Assembly (NCBI RefSeq): GCF_030643905.1 | Contig: NZ_CP121446.1 | Span: 2,958,001-3,022,000 of the forward strand | DNA length: 64,000 nucleotides | Source of the DNA: Flavobacterium sp. IMCC34852 | Lineage (GTDB): Bacteria > Bacteroidota > Bacteroidia > Flavobacteriales > Flavobacteriaceae | Direction of reading: 5' to 3' | Part shown: positions 22,941 through 32,259 of the stretch, piece by piece | Position numbering within the stretch: the stretch's first letter is position 1 | Layout: each line of letters begins with the position of its first letter | The notes under the pieces: model-generated | Seen by the model: the letters and a program-made list of their open reading frames with translations, nothing else | Told to the model about the DNA's origin: nothing | Database searches by the model: none | Program-made: the position numbers and the translations under genes

Positions 22941-24278
22941 TTATCTCATTCCTTTCATGCCGCCCATCATGCGCATTAAATTTTTGCCGCCACCGCCTTG
23001 CATCATCTTCATCATTTTACTCATTTGGTCGAATTGTTTTAGCAATTGGTTTACTTGCTCTATTTTAGTTCCGGAACCTTTAGCGATTCTATTTTTTCTT
23101 TTCATGTCGATAACAGCCGGTTTGGTTCTTTCCAATGGCGTCATCGAGTGGATTATGGCTTCTATATGTTTGAAAGCATCGTCTTCAATTTCCACGTCTT
23201 TCAAAGCTTTTCCGGCACCGGGAATCATACCTACTAAGTCTTTCATGTTCCCCATTTTCTTCACTTGCTGAATTTGGGCCAAGAAATCGTCGAAACCAAA
23301 TTCGTTTTTAGCGATTTTCTTTTGAAGTTTTCTGGCTTCTTCTTCGTCGTATTGTTCTTGCGCTCTTTCTACTAAGGAAACCACGTCACCCATTCCGAGA
23401 ATTCTTTCCGCCATACGCGAAGGATAGAATACATCAATGGCTTCCATTTTTTCTCCGGTTCCGATGAATTTGATTGGTTTATCAACCACCGATTTAATTG
23501 AAATCGCCGCTCCACCACGAGTATCACCGTCTAACTTAGTTAGAATTACTCCGTCAAAATTCAGTCTGTCGTTGAACGCTTTTGCAGTGTTAACAGCATC
23601 TTGTCCTGTCATCGAATCAACTACAAACAAAGTCTCTTGTGGTTTGATGGCGGCATGCACATTGGCAATTTCGTTCATCATTTCTTCGTCGATGGCCAAA
23701 CGACCTGCGGTATCGACAATGACTACATTAAAGCCATTTGATTTAGCATATTGAATTGCATTTTGAGCAATAGCAACAGCATTTTTATTTTCAGGTTCTG
23801 AATATACTTCAACTCCTATTTGGTCACCAACCACATGTAACTGATTAATTGCCGCAGGACGATAGATATCACAAGCTACCAATAAAGGTTTTTTCCCTTT
23901 TTTGGTTTTTAAATAATTCGCCAATTTTCCGGAGAAAGTCGTTTTACCCGAACCTTGCAAACCCGACATCAAAATAATTGATGGCGTTCCTGAAAGGTTT
24001 ATTCCTGTTGCTTCTCCACCCATTAAGGCGGTCAATTCGTCTTTAACGATTTTGACCATCAACTGACCCGGTTGTAACGTAGTTAATACATTTTCACCTA
24101 TGGCTTTGTCTTTAACTCTTGTGGTAAAATCTTTGGCAATTTTAAAATTAACGTCGGCATCAAGTAAGGCACGACGTACTTCTTTTAAAGTCTCGGCCAC
24201 ATTGACTTCCGTGATTTTTCCATGTCCTTTTAGGATATGTAATGCTTTATCTAGTTTATCACTTAAATTATTGAACAT
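22941..24278 (-). CDS. ffh: Signal recognition particle protein Ffh
   Basis: This 445-residue protein has an N domain, a GTPase G domain with GLQGSGKTTF (P loop), DTAGR and TKLDGDTRGG, and a methionine-rich M domain ending MSKMMKMMQGGGG. With 4.5S RNA it binds signal peptides of nascent membrane proteins and docks with FtsY. The 4.5S RNA gene is not seen in the window. Confidence 0.97.
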   Translation of the reverse strand: MFNNLSDKLDKALHILKGHGKITEVNVAETLKEVRRALLDADVNFKIAKDFTTRVKDKAIGENVLTTLQPGQLMVKIVKDELTALMGGEATGINLSGTPSIILMSGLQGSGKTTFSGKLANYLKTKKGKKPLLVACDIYRPAAINQLHVVGDQIGVEVYSEPENKNAVAIAQNAIQYAKSNGFNVVIVDTAGRLAIDEEMMNEIANVHAAIKPQETLFVVDSMTGQDAVNTAKAFNDRLNFDGVILTKLDGDTRGGAAISIKSVVDKPIKFIGTGEKMEAIDVFYPSRMAERILGMGDVVSLVERAQEQYDEEEARKLQKKIAKNEFGFDDFLAQIQQVKKMGNMKDLVGMIPGAGKALKDVEIEDDAFKHIEAIIHSMTPLERTKPAVIDMKRKNRIAKGSGTKIEQVNQLLKQFDQMSKMMKMMQGGGGKNLMRMMGGMKGMR

Positions 24279-24345
24279 AATGGTATGCTTGTTTTAATGA
24301 AGTGCAAATTTAAGGATTTGATTTAGAACTTCTATGCAAGACCAA

Positions 24346-24379
24346 ATAAAAAAACCATCTCTTTGTGTTGAGATGGTTC
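24346..24379 (-). terminator. Terminator of the lipoprotein operon
   Basis: Stem AACCATCTC / GAGATGGTT with a T run on the - strand, 36 bases beyond the stop at 24415. Confidence 0.78.
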
Positions 24380-24414
24380 AAAATAGAAACTATAATTTCT
24401 TTTAAATAGAGGGT

Positions 24415-24879
24415 TTAGTTTTTAGTGAATACCAAAATATCCGTTCCGCCGTTTCCGCCACTGATATCTATTAATGATATAGTGTTCGCACTGTAAGTAA
24501 CAATATCCCAATCATCGGTCAAATCGGCAAAGTTAGCCGGTGACGCAAAGGCAATATTGAAATCTAAATCACTACTTGGGCTATCATCATCACTACTGTC
24601 GTTAGTTACTGACCATGTTCCGGTATAAGTATTGGTTCCGTTGGTAGCACTCAATACATTTCCTGAAGCAAAAGTAAAATCATACCCTGTAAAATGATTG
24701 GTTTCATCTGTTCCCGAATCCACGTAACTGGTTACACGCCATGTACCTTGAGTAACGGTATTAACTACCGGAGTTGGATCTTGTGACGAAGAAGATGAGT
24801 CGTCATCAGAACTGCACATCGAGGCTACATTCAGCATAAAAAGGCAAAATAGAGCCGGAATTAAAATTAATTTTTTCAT
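24415..24879 (-). CDS. Small lipoprotein with lipocalin-like domain
   Basis: This 154-residue protein has an N-terminal signal (LILIPALFCLFMLNVA) before SMCSSDDD, a plausible lipobox with an Asp/Ser-rich linker. The domain GTWRVTSY ... FTGYDFTF ... YTGTWSV ... SLIDISGGNGGTDIL is shared with the C-terminal half of the larger protein encoded just upstream (25086-26135). This suggests duplication. It resembles lipocalin-type calycin domains of flavobacterial lipoproteins. Its partner or ligand is unknown. Confidence 0.72.
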   Translation of the reverse strand: MKKLILIPALFCLFMLNVASMCSSDDDSSSSSQDPTPVVNTVTQGTWRVTSYVDSGTDETNHFTGYDFTFASGNVLSATNGTNTYTGTWSVTNDSSDDDSPSSDLDFNIAFASPANFADLTDDWDIVTYSANTISLIDISGGNGGTDILVFTKN

Positions 24880-24883
24880 AGTT

Positions 24884-25075
24884 TTAAATATTAGTTAGGT
24901 GAATATTATTTTTTAAAAAGTTTACTATTGAGATAAGGACAAAAAATATCGAAATCCATATTAATGATTGGTTGAGCAGATAAGTCGTTTTACTTTTATC
25001 GCTTGTCTTCAAAGGTTTGATATCGTGTTTTTCTTCCATCTCACTTTCCGAGAATTTTTGATGCCAAAACTTCAT
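24884..25075 (-). CDS. Small single-helix membrane protein
   Basis: A 63-residue frame fits tightly between two lipoprotein genes of the same strand (10 bases after one, 4 before the next). It has a charged N-terminal half (EEKHDIKPLKTSDK) and one membrane helix (LIWISIFFVLISIVNFL). An internal Met at residue 13 is an alternative start. There is no homology I can name; tight packing is the main argument that it is real. Confidence 0.45.
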   Translation of the reverse strand: MKFWHQKFSESEMEEKHDIKPLKTSDKSKTTYLLNQSLIWISIFFVLISIVNFLKNNIHLTNI

Positions 25076-25085
25076 GTCTTTGATT

Positions 25086-26135
25086 TTAATTTTTGCTAAA
25101 AGTCAAGTAATCTACACTACCGTCACCACCGCTTACATCTTTGAGTCGAATTTGTGTATTGGAATACTCAATTATTCTCCAATCATCTTCAATTTCATCC
25201 AATAAATCAACGCCGTCAAAAATCAACTCTAATTTGTTTTGTCCGCTGTCTACAAAAGTGCTCCAAGTTCCATTAGTGGTTACACCGCTAAGCACTGCTG
25301 TTGAATTTCCGTTAGCATTGAAAGTAAAAGTGTATCCATTAAAATCACTTGTTTCATCGTCATCATCTTCGTGGTAATAAGAAATGTACCAAGTTCCGGA
25401 AGTTAAAACATCAATAAAAGCTGTACTGCCTGAACCGCCGCTTCCACCTGAATTGTCATCATCACAATCGTCGATAGAATCTTCAATAAAATTTTCAAGC
25501 TCACTATTAGAATTAATTACAATTGTTTGTCCATTAGAATTTACAGCCGAAATAGGGTAATCAATAGCCACAAAGGTGTTACTTCCTAAATTGGCTAAAA
25601 AATTGAATAAACTACTGTTACTGGTGATGGTTACCGTGTTTGCCAATTGGTTATTACTATCATAGATGTTGATGGTAATGGGGTAAACCAAAGTGATGCA
25701 ATCAATTTCATCAAAACCGTCATCCTCTCCGCAATCGTCTATCACATCGTCTAAATCATCTGTATCTTGCAAGACTTGGGTTTGGAAATTTTGAAAAATA
25801 ATGGTAATCGGATACACAAAATTGACCAAATCATCATCATCTGAAAATTCGTCAATGGCCGCTTGTACAATTTGATAATCGGCTTCATCTGCAACGGTTA
25901 TTTGCTGACCATTCACAATCACCGTTACCGGCAATTGCACACTAAAACAACTCGAATTATCCAAAACATTGTCTAAAGAAGTTGGGTTTTGAGCTGTTCT
26001 CGACAATAAACCTGCAATTGGAGCACTGGCTACAAAGCTTTGGTTGTTGTCTTGAATTACAGTTTCTTCTTCATTTTGGCAGCTACCGAAAGAAAGAAAT
26101 ATAAATCCAAAAATTAAGTATTTGATAGATTTCAT
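25086..26135 (-). CDS. Asp-rich lipoprotein with repeated modules
   Basis: This 349-residue protein starts at the ATG at 26135, giving signal YLIFGFIFLSFGS and lipobox FGSC. Two or three copies of a beta module around YPITI/YPISA (for example VYPITIIFQNF, LVYPITINIYDSN) are separated by acidic stretches (DDLDDVIDDCGEDD). The C-terminal 100 residues match the neighbouring small lipoprotein (GTWYISYY ... RLKDVSGGDGSVDYL). It is divergent from the ECF sigma factor gene and heads a three-gene transcript. Confidence 0.7.
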   Translation of the reverse strand: MKSIKYLIFGFIFLSFGSCQNEEETVIQDNNQSFVASAPIAGLLSRTAQNPTSLDNVLDNSSCFSVQLPVTVIVNGQQITVADEADYQIVQAAIDEFSDDDDLVNFVYPITIIFQNFQTQVLQDTDDLDDVIDDCGEDDGFDEIDCITLVYPITINIYDSNNQLANTVTITSNSSLFNFLANLGSNTFVAIDYPISAVNSNGQTIVINSNSELENFIEDSIDDCDDDNSGGSGGSGSTAFIDVLTSGTWYISYYHEDDDDETSDFNGYTFTFNANGNSTAVLSGVTTNGTWSTFVDSGQNKLELIFDGVDLLDEIEDDWRIIEYSNTQIRLKDVSGGDGSVDYLTFSKN

Positions 26136-26182
26136 AAACAATAATTGGTTTGATTTTGTTAGTAAAACACGCATTTGTAAAA

Positions 26183-26193
26183 TTACCCTACTT
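26183..26193 (-). promoter_or_regulatory. AAGTAGGGTAA motif upstream of the lipoprotein operon
   Basis: On the - strand this 11-mer lies about 50 bases before the lipoprotein ATG. The same 11-mer lies on the + strand at 26760-26770 before fecR. It may be an operator or ECF-type promoter element. Confidence 0.3.
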
Positions 26194-26243
26194 TAGTTGA
26201 AAAAAATAATTATTTTTACCAAAAGACTAAGCCATAAAATTAT

Positions 26244-26765
26244 ATGTCAGAAGAGGAATTATCAGGGATTTGCAAAGAAAACATTTTTTCCGGTTTCTTT
26301 AAAAGTCATGCCAAAGCGTTACGAAATTATCTCTATTATAAATTTGGCAACGAAGACCAAGCGGAAGATATCACCCAAGAAGCCTTTATCAAATTGTGGC
26401 AAAATTGTGCTGATGTTCCTTTAGAAAAAGCCAAATCATATATTTACACCATTGCCAATAACGCTTCTTTAAACGTAATTGCGCATCAAAAAGTAGTGCT
26501 TAATTATGCCAAAAATTCAGGTAAGAGCGAAAGCACTAATGAAAGTCCGGAGTTCATAGTAGAAGAAGACGAATTTAAAACCAAATTATTAAATGCCATT
26601 CAAAAACTAAATGAAACCCAACGCGTGGCGTTTTTAATGCATCGCATTGACGGAAAAAAATATGCCGAAATCGCCACTGAACTAAACATTTCTGTTAAAG
26701 CAGTTGAAAAACGCATACACTTAGCGTTGATAACATTGCGCAAAGAATTTGATTATTTCAAGTAG
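26244..26765 (+). CDS. ECF-type RNA polymerase sigma factor
   Basis: This 173-residue protein has sigma region 2 (ALRNYLYYKFGNEDQAEDITQEAFIKLW) and region 4 (RVAFLMHRIDGKKYAEIATELNISVKAVEKRIHLAL). It is a FecI-like flavobacterial sigma factor. The next genes encode its likely anti-sigma factor (FecR) and a TonB receptor with a signalling domain, the standard cell-surface signalling set. It probably controls this operon. Confidence 0.93.
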   Translation: MSEEELSGICKENIFSGFFKSHAKALRNYLYYKFGNEDQAEDITQEAFIKLWQNCADVPLEKAKSYIYTIANNASLNVIAHQKVVLNYAKNSGKSESTNESPEFIVEEDEFKTKLLNAIQKLNETQRVAFLMHRIDGKKYAEIATELNISVKAVEKRIHLALITLRKEFDYFK

Positions 26766-26770
26766 GGTAA
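26760..26770 (+). promoter_or_regulatory. AAGTAGGGTAA motif before fecR
   Basis: An exact inverted copy of the 26183-26193 motif that overlaps the sigma gene stop. A TAAATTTG box follows at 26778-26785, so a promoter for fecR is possible. Confidence 0.3.
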
Positions 26771-26810
26771 AAAAATTTAAATTTGTTTTAGTACTGAAAT
26801 GCTATAGATT

Positions 26811-27722
26811 ATGGAAGAAAATTACAAACTAGCAAAGTGGCTTTCGGGTGAAATGCCTGAGAATGAATTGGCAGCATTCCAAGCTGAGCCTGACTTTGCC
26901 TTATACGATAAAATCAAAAAATACTCGGCTGAGTTGGAAACACCAACTTTTAACGAGCAATTGGTTTTGTCTAAAATCTTAGTTTCTCCTAAAAAAGAAA
27001 TAAAAACCATTTCACTCATGCAGAATTGGTTTTTCAGAATAGCCGCCGTTTTAGTAATTGGATTGGGACTGTTTTTTACTTTTCAAAACTTTGCCTCTTA
27101 TACCGAATATGCTGAAAACGGTGTTTTAAATACTTTTACTTTACCGGATAATTCCGAAGTAGTCTTAAATTCGGGTTCTGAAATTCAATATAAAAAATGG
27201 AATTGGGACAACAATAGAGCACTAAATCTAGAAGGTGAAGCATATTTTAAAGTAGCCAAAGGTCAAAAATTTGAAGTCAACACGCCTTTGGGTAAAGTAA
27301 CTGTTCTCGGTACACAGTTCAACGTCAAACAACGCGACAACCGTTTTGATGTTACTTGTTACGAGGGAAAAGTAAAAGTAAACTATAAAGACCAAGAATT
27401 GGTGATCACCAAAGGCATGAGCATTGCATTTGATAATGGAAAATCCATCACAATTCCCGAAAGCACAGTTCAAAGTCCGGAATGGTTAAATGACGAACTC
27501 GTTTTCTATCAAGAAGATTTAAAATCAATAGTAAGCGAATTGGAAAGACATTTTAACGTATCTTTGGTTATAAAAAACATTGACAATTCACAATTATTTA
27601 CTGGTACAATTCCGGCAAAAAATATAGCTTTGTCTTTAGAAATTTTGGCCACAACTTATCATTTAAAATCAACCCAAGTAAGTAAAAACGAATACCGCTT
27701 AGAAAGTCTGGATGCTCAATAA
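26811..27722 (+). CDS. FecR-family anti-sigma factor
   Basis: This 303-residue protein has a cytosolic N-terminal part (residues 1-70) that should hold the ECF sigma factor. One membrane helix (about 73-92, WFFRIAAVLVIGLGLFF) follows, then the FecR domain (about 105-200: FTLPDNSEVVLNSGSEI, LEGEAYFKVAK, VTCYEGKVKVNY) and a C-terminal DUF4974-like domain. It relays the state of the receptor across the inner membrane. Its stop overlaps the receptor start by 11 bases. Confidence 0.92.
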   Translation: MEENYKLAKWLSGEMPENELAAFQAEPDFALYDKIKKYSAELETPTFNEQLVLSKILVSPKKEIKTISLMQNWFFRIAAVLVIGLGLFFTFQNFASYTEYAENGVLNTFTLPDNSEVVLNSGSEIQYKKWNWDNNRALNLEGEAYFKVAKGQKFEVNTPLGKVTVLGTQFNVKQRDNRFDVTCYEGKVKVNYKDQELVITKGMSIAFDNGKSITIPESTVQSPEWLNDELVFYQEDLKSIVSELERHFNVSLVIKNIDNSQLFTGTIPAKNIALSLEILATTYHLKSTQVSKNEYRLESLDAQ

Positions 27723-30234
27723 CAGATTCTTTTTTTTACTGCTCTTTAGTCTCTTTTCTTTCTTGGGTAATGCCCAAAAAGACAGGAAAGAAATTCCATT
27801 GAAAAACATTTTGAACATCATCAGTAAGCAACATGAGGTAAGATTCAGTTACATTGAAGACGAGATTGTGGTGTATGCTTTGGTTGCGCCTGAAAAAAAA
27901 TGGTCATTAGAACAAAAAATAGAATATTTAAAGCGAGAGACAAAACTGCAATTTAAACCAGTCAGCGAAAAATATTTTACCATTTATAACGATCAAAAAT
28001 TAGACAAGCCACTTTGTGGTTTTTTGCTTGATTCCGAGAGCGGAAAAGGAATAGAAAATGCGACCATAAGAATAGAAAAAATGAGCTTTATTACTTTTTC
28101 CGATGCCGAAGGTCATTTTATAATTCCGAAAATTTCTTCAGATTTAATTCAAATTGAGCACCAAGGATATGAATCATTCAATATTAATCCCGAAGATTTA
28201 AATGTTCCAAATTGTCCGAAATTCAGGTTAAAATCTATAACCCAATCGCTTGATGAAGTAGTTACCCAAAGGTATTTGACCACCGGAATCAGCAAGAAAA
28301 CTGATGGCACCATTGAGGTAAAGCCTAAAAAATTTGGTATTTTACCCGGTTTAATTGAGCCCGATGTTTTGCAAACCATGCAACAAGTTCCCGGAATTAT
28401 AAGTATTGATGAAACCATATCCAACATTAATGTTCGCGGTGGCACACACGATCAAAATCTGTTTCTGTGGAATGGTATTCGAATGTTTCAAACCGGACAC
28501 TTTTTTGGTCTGATTTCGGCCTTCAATCCATCCTTGGCGCAAACCATATCGATTACTAAAAACGGTAGTTCTGCTTTTTATGGGGAAAGTGTTTCGAGTT
28601 TGGTCGATATTTCATCGCGAACCAAAACGGTTGAAGCCACGAACAACAGCTTTAGCACCAACCTCATTAGTGCCGAATTTTATACCAAATTGAAAGTTTC
28701 CGAAAAAGCCAATCTTACCTTATCCGCCAGACGTTCATTGACTGATTTTTTTAAATCGCCAACCTATCGAAATTACAGCGACAGAATATTCCAAAATACG
28801 GTTATTACCGATTTGAACACCAATGAAATAGTAGATTATCAAAGCGACGTTGACTTTTATTTTTATGATATTACGGCACAATTTCAGCAAAAAATTGGTA
28901 CTAAAAACGAGTTGAACATTGATGTCATCGCTATTGAAAACACCTTACAATTCAACCAATCTTCGGTGAGTTTGAACAAGAACAGTACTTTAGAACAAGA
29001 AAATTTCGGCGGGACTATTCAATGGAAAACCCAATGGAACGCCAAACACTATACAGAATTTAAAGGCTATTTTTCGAGTTATGATTTGAATTCATCCTTT
29101 AAAACACTGGAAAGCAATCAGGTTTTAGACCAAAAAAACCAAGTGCTAGACACCGGTTTTCAAGTTCGGAATTCGAATGTAATTTCCAATAGAATTACTT
29201 TGAATACCGGTTATCAGTTTAATGAAATAGGGATTACCAATTTTGACGAAATCAATTTGCCGTTTTTCTCCAGAACCATTACCAATGTTTTACTTACTCA
29301 TGTTGCTGTGGCAGAAGGCGTTTTAGAAACCGAGAACAAAAAAACATTCCTCAAAACCGGTGTTCGTGCTAATTATTTTGACAAGTTTAATTTCTTTCTT
29401 TTGGAACCGAGAGTGCAATTTAACCAAGCCTTGACTTCGACCCTGAGACTGGAGATTTTAGGAGAACAGAAAAGCCAAACCCTTTCGCAGATTATAGATT
29501 TGCAGCAAGATTTTTTGGGGATAGAAAAAAGGCGTTGGACATTGGCAAACAATTCGACAATTCCGATTCAAAAAAGTAATCAGGTTTCTTTGGGTTTGAG
29601 TTTTAAAAAGAACAATTGGTTGCTGACTTTAGACAATTTCTACAAAAAAGTCACCGGAATTACCAGCAGTAGTCAGGGTTTTCAAAATCAATTCGAGTTG
29701 GAAAAAACCGTTGGAAGTTATCAAGTATTCGGTTCCGAATTTTTGATTCAAAAGTCATTTAATCGATTTTATACTTGGTTAAGCTATAGTTATAATGACA
29801 ACCAATACAATTTTGATGCATTGCTGAACACTTCTTTCCCTAATAATTATGACATAACCCATGCCATTTCCTGGGCCGGAATTTATGAGTGGCAAAAATT
29901 AAAATTGGCTTTGGGAACCAAGTGGCATACCGGAAGACCAATTACTACACCTACTACCTTCAGCGTTACGGCGGCTAATCCTGATATTGTTTATAATTCG
30001 CCCAATAATTCGAAGTTAAAAGATTATTTTCAAATGAATTTTTCGGCTTCTAAAGATTGGAAATTGACTGAGAAAATTACATTACAGACTTCAGTTTCTA
30101 TTCTCAATTTACTAAATACCCAAAACAGTTTGAATCGTTTTTATCGGGTAAATACCGCAGATAATACGGTTGAGAGTGTGGATACCTATTCGCTTGAAAT
30201 GACGCCGAATTTTAATATTAGACTTAATTTCTAA
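27712..30234 (+). CDS. TonB-dependent receptor with N-terminal signalling (STN-like) domain
   Basis: This 840-residue outer-membrane receptor has a signal peptide (1-21), an STN-like domain (about 25-88, IPLKNILNIISKQHEVRFSY), a carboxypeptidase-regulatory-like beta domain (about 96-165), a plug (about 205-300, with NVRGGTHDQNLFLWNG) and a barrel ending in Phe. The STN domain plus adjacent fecR and ECF genes indicate ligand-induced regulation. No SusD-like lipoprotein is next to it, so the substrate is open. Confidence 0.92.
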   Translation: MLNNRFFFLLLFSLFSFLGNAQKDRKEIPLKNILNIISKQHEVRFSYIEDEIVVYALVAPEKKWSLEQKIEYLKRETKLQFKPVSEKYFTIYNDQKLDKPLCGFLLDSESGKGIENATIRIEKMSFITFSDAEGHFIIPKISSDLIQIEHQGYESFNINPEDLNVPNCPKFRLKSITQSLDEVVTQRYLTTGISKKTDGTIEVKPKKFGILPGLIEPDVLQTMQQVPGIISIDETISNINVRGGTHDQNLFLWNGIRMFQTGHFFGLISAFNPSLAQTISITKNGSSAFYGESVSSLVDISSRTKTVEATNNSFSTNLISAEFYTKLKVSEKANLTLSARRSLTDFFKSPTYRNYSDRIFQNTVITDLNTNEIVDYQSDVDFYFYDITAQFQQKIGTKNELNIDVIAIENTLQFNQSSVSLNKNSTLEQENFGGTIQWKTQWNAKHYTEFKGYFSSYDLNSSFKTLESNQVLDQKNQVLDTGFQVRNSNVISNRITLNTGYQFNEIGITNFDEINLPFFSRTITNVLLTHVAVAEGVLETENKKTFLKTGVRANYFDKFNFFLLEPRVQFNQALTSTLRLEILGEQKSQTLSQIIDLQQDFLGIEKRRWTLANNSTIPIQKSNQVSLGLSFKKNNWLLTLDNFYKKVTGITSSSQGFQNQFELEKTVGSYQVFGSEFLIQKSFNRFYTWLSYSYNDNQYNFDALLNTSFPNNYDITHAISWAGIYEWQKLKLALGTKWHTGRPITTPTTFSVTAANPDIVYNSPNNSKLKDYFQMNFSASKDWKLTEKITLQTSVSILNLLNTQNSLNRFYRVNTADNTVESVDTYSLEMTPNFNIRLNF

Positions 30235-30236
30235 TC

Positions 30237-30270
30237 GAAAAAAAAGGCCGGAAAATCCGACCTTATATTT
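30237..30270. terminator. Terminator between the receptor gene and argS
   Basis: Stem AAGGCCGGA / TCCGACCTT (one mismatch) between converging genes, with A-rich and T-rich flanks. Confidence 0.65.
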
Positions 30271-32048
30271 TACATTCTCTCAGGAACATCAATGCCGAGT
30301 AACTTAAATGCCGATTTTACGATGTCGCCAACCTTTTTGGAAAGTTGTACTCTGAAGGTTTTTTTAGTCGAATCTTCTTCTCCTAAAATAGACACCGATT
30401 GGTAGAATGAGTTGTATTCTTTCACCAAATCATAAGTGTAATTGGCTATTAATGCCGGACTGTGGTTGTGTGCCGCATTTTGAATCACTTCAGGGAAAAG
30501 TTCAATTTGTTTTAATAATTCCTTCTCTTTTTCGTGTAATTCGATAGTTGTTGTCGCATCATTTAAGTCAAAATTGGCTTTGCGCAAAATCGATTGAATA
30601 CGCGCATAAGTATATTGAATAAACGGACCGGTATTTCCGGCAAAATCAACCGATTCTTCCGGGTTGAACAGGATTTGTTTTTTGGGATCAACTTTAAGAA
30701 TATAATATTTCAAAGCGCCTAGACCAATGGTTTTAAAAAGTTGGGCTTTTTCTTCAGCAGAATAGCCTTCTAATTTTCCTAACTCGGTGGCTATATTTCC
30801 GGCAGTGTTGGTCATTTCTTCCATTAAATCATCGGCGTCGACTACTGTACCTTCACGTGATTTCATTTTCCCCGAAGGTAATTCGACCATTCCGTAAGAG
30901 AGATGAAATAAGCTTTCCGCCCAATCAAACCCGAGCTTTTTCAGAATTAAAAACAACACTTTGAAGTGGTAATCTTGCTCATTACCCACGGTATAAACCA
31001 TACCGCCAACATCCGGAAAATCTTTGACACGTTGGATAGCCGTTCCGATATCTTGCGTCATATAAACTGCCGTTCCGTCTGAACGCAGTACAATTTTTCG
31101 ATCTAAACCATCTTCGGTTAAATCAATCCAAACCGAACCGTCGGGATCTTTTTCAAAAATACCTTTTTCTAAACCAAACTGGACCACTTCTTTACCCAGT
31201 AAATAGGTGTTGCTTTCGTAATAATAACTATCAAAATCAACGCCTAAATTTTTATACGTTTGGGCAAAACCATCATAAACCCATTGGTTCATTTTTTTCC
31301 AAAGCTCAATAACTTCAGGCTTTCCGGCTTCCCAATCTAAAAGCATTTGTTGGGCTTCTAAGATAATTGGTGCTTGCTTTTTGGCTTCATCTTCGGTTTT
31401 ACCTTGGGCCATTAACCCATTGATTTGTGCTTTATATTCTTGGTCAAATTTTACATAAAAATTTCCTACCAACTTATCACCTTTTAAACCGGCAGATTCA
31501 GGGGTTTGACCCTCGCCGAATTTTTGCCAAGCCAACATCGATTTACAGATATGGATTCCTCTATCGTTGATGATTTGGGTTTTGTATACCTTTTTACCCG
31601 AAGCTTTTATAATTTCGGCTACCGAATAACCTAAAAGATTGTTGCGAACATGACCTAAATGCAAAGGTTTGTTGGTGTTAGGCGAAGAATATTCTACCAT
31701 GACCGCTTTCTCATTTGGCGCAGCCGAAACAAATCCAAAACTTTCTTTGTCTTTGATTTCATTGAAAAAATTCAAATAATAAACATCAGAAACGACCAAG
31801 TTTAAGAAACCCGAAACCACGTTAAAACGAACAACCTCATCAGCATTAGCGACCAAATACTCTCCTATTTTGGTACCTATTTCAATTGGATTGCCTTTAA
31901 TTAATTTCAACAAAGGAAAAATAACCATTGTAATATCGCCTTCAAAATCCTTCCTAGTCAACTGGAACTCTACTCTATCAACGGTAACGTTGAATAATTC
32001 CTGAATGGCTACTTGAATGTGTTGCGTTAAAATCTGTGAAAGTTTCAT
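30270..32048 (-). CDS. argS: Arginyl-tRNA synthetase
   Basis: This 592-residue class I synthetase has the N-terminal Add1 domain, the catalytic motif SSPNTNKPLHLGHVRNN (HLGH for HIGH), a VGNEQDYHF region, MKSREG in the KMSKS position, and a C-terminal DALR anticodon-binding domain. It charges tRNA-Arg. A TATCTTTG box (32068-32075, - strand) lies just upstream. Confidence 0.97.
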   Translation of the reverse strand: MKLSQILTQHIQVAIQELFNVTVDRVEFQLTRKDFEGDITMVIFPLLKLIKGNPIEIGTKIGEYLVANADEVVRFNVVSGFLNLVVSDVYYLNFFNEIKDKESFGFVSAAPNEKAVMVEYSSPNTNKPLHLGHVRNNLLGYSVAEIIKASGKKVYKTQIINDRGIHICKSMLAWQKFGEGQTPESAGLKGDKLVGNFYVKFDQEYKAQINGLMAQGKTEDEAKKQAPIILEAQQMLLDWEAGKPEVIELWKKMNQWVYDGFAQTYKNLGVDFDSYYYESNTYLLGKEVVQFGLEKGIFEKDPDGSVWIDLTEDGLDRKIVLRSDGTAVYMTQDIGTAIQRVKDFPDVGGMVYTVGNEQDYHFKVLFLILKKLGFDWAESLFHLSYGMVELPSGKMKSREGTVVDADDLMEEMTNTAGNIATELGKLEGYSAEEKAQLFKTIGLGALKYYILKVDPKKQILFNPEESVDFAGNTGPFIQYTYARIQSILRKANFDLNDATTTIELHEKEKELLKQIELFPEVIQNAAHNHSPALIANYTYDLVKEYNSFYQSVSILGEEDSTKKTFRVQLSKKVGDIVKSAFKLLGIDVPERM

Positions 32049-32259
32049 GGTTTTTCTATTAAGTGGGCAAAGATAATCATTAGAATATAAATTTTAATGA
32101 ATTGGTTTTAGGAATATAAAAGTCAAAATTGAAGAAAGTCTAAATATTTTTTTTGTAAGTAAATTATATATTAAAAATAAAACATTATGCATTTCATCGA
32201 TTTTTTTTGTATTTAAACGACATTATCTATCATATTTGTTTTGTCAAAATCCATAAACA

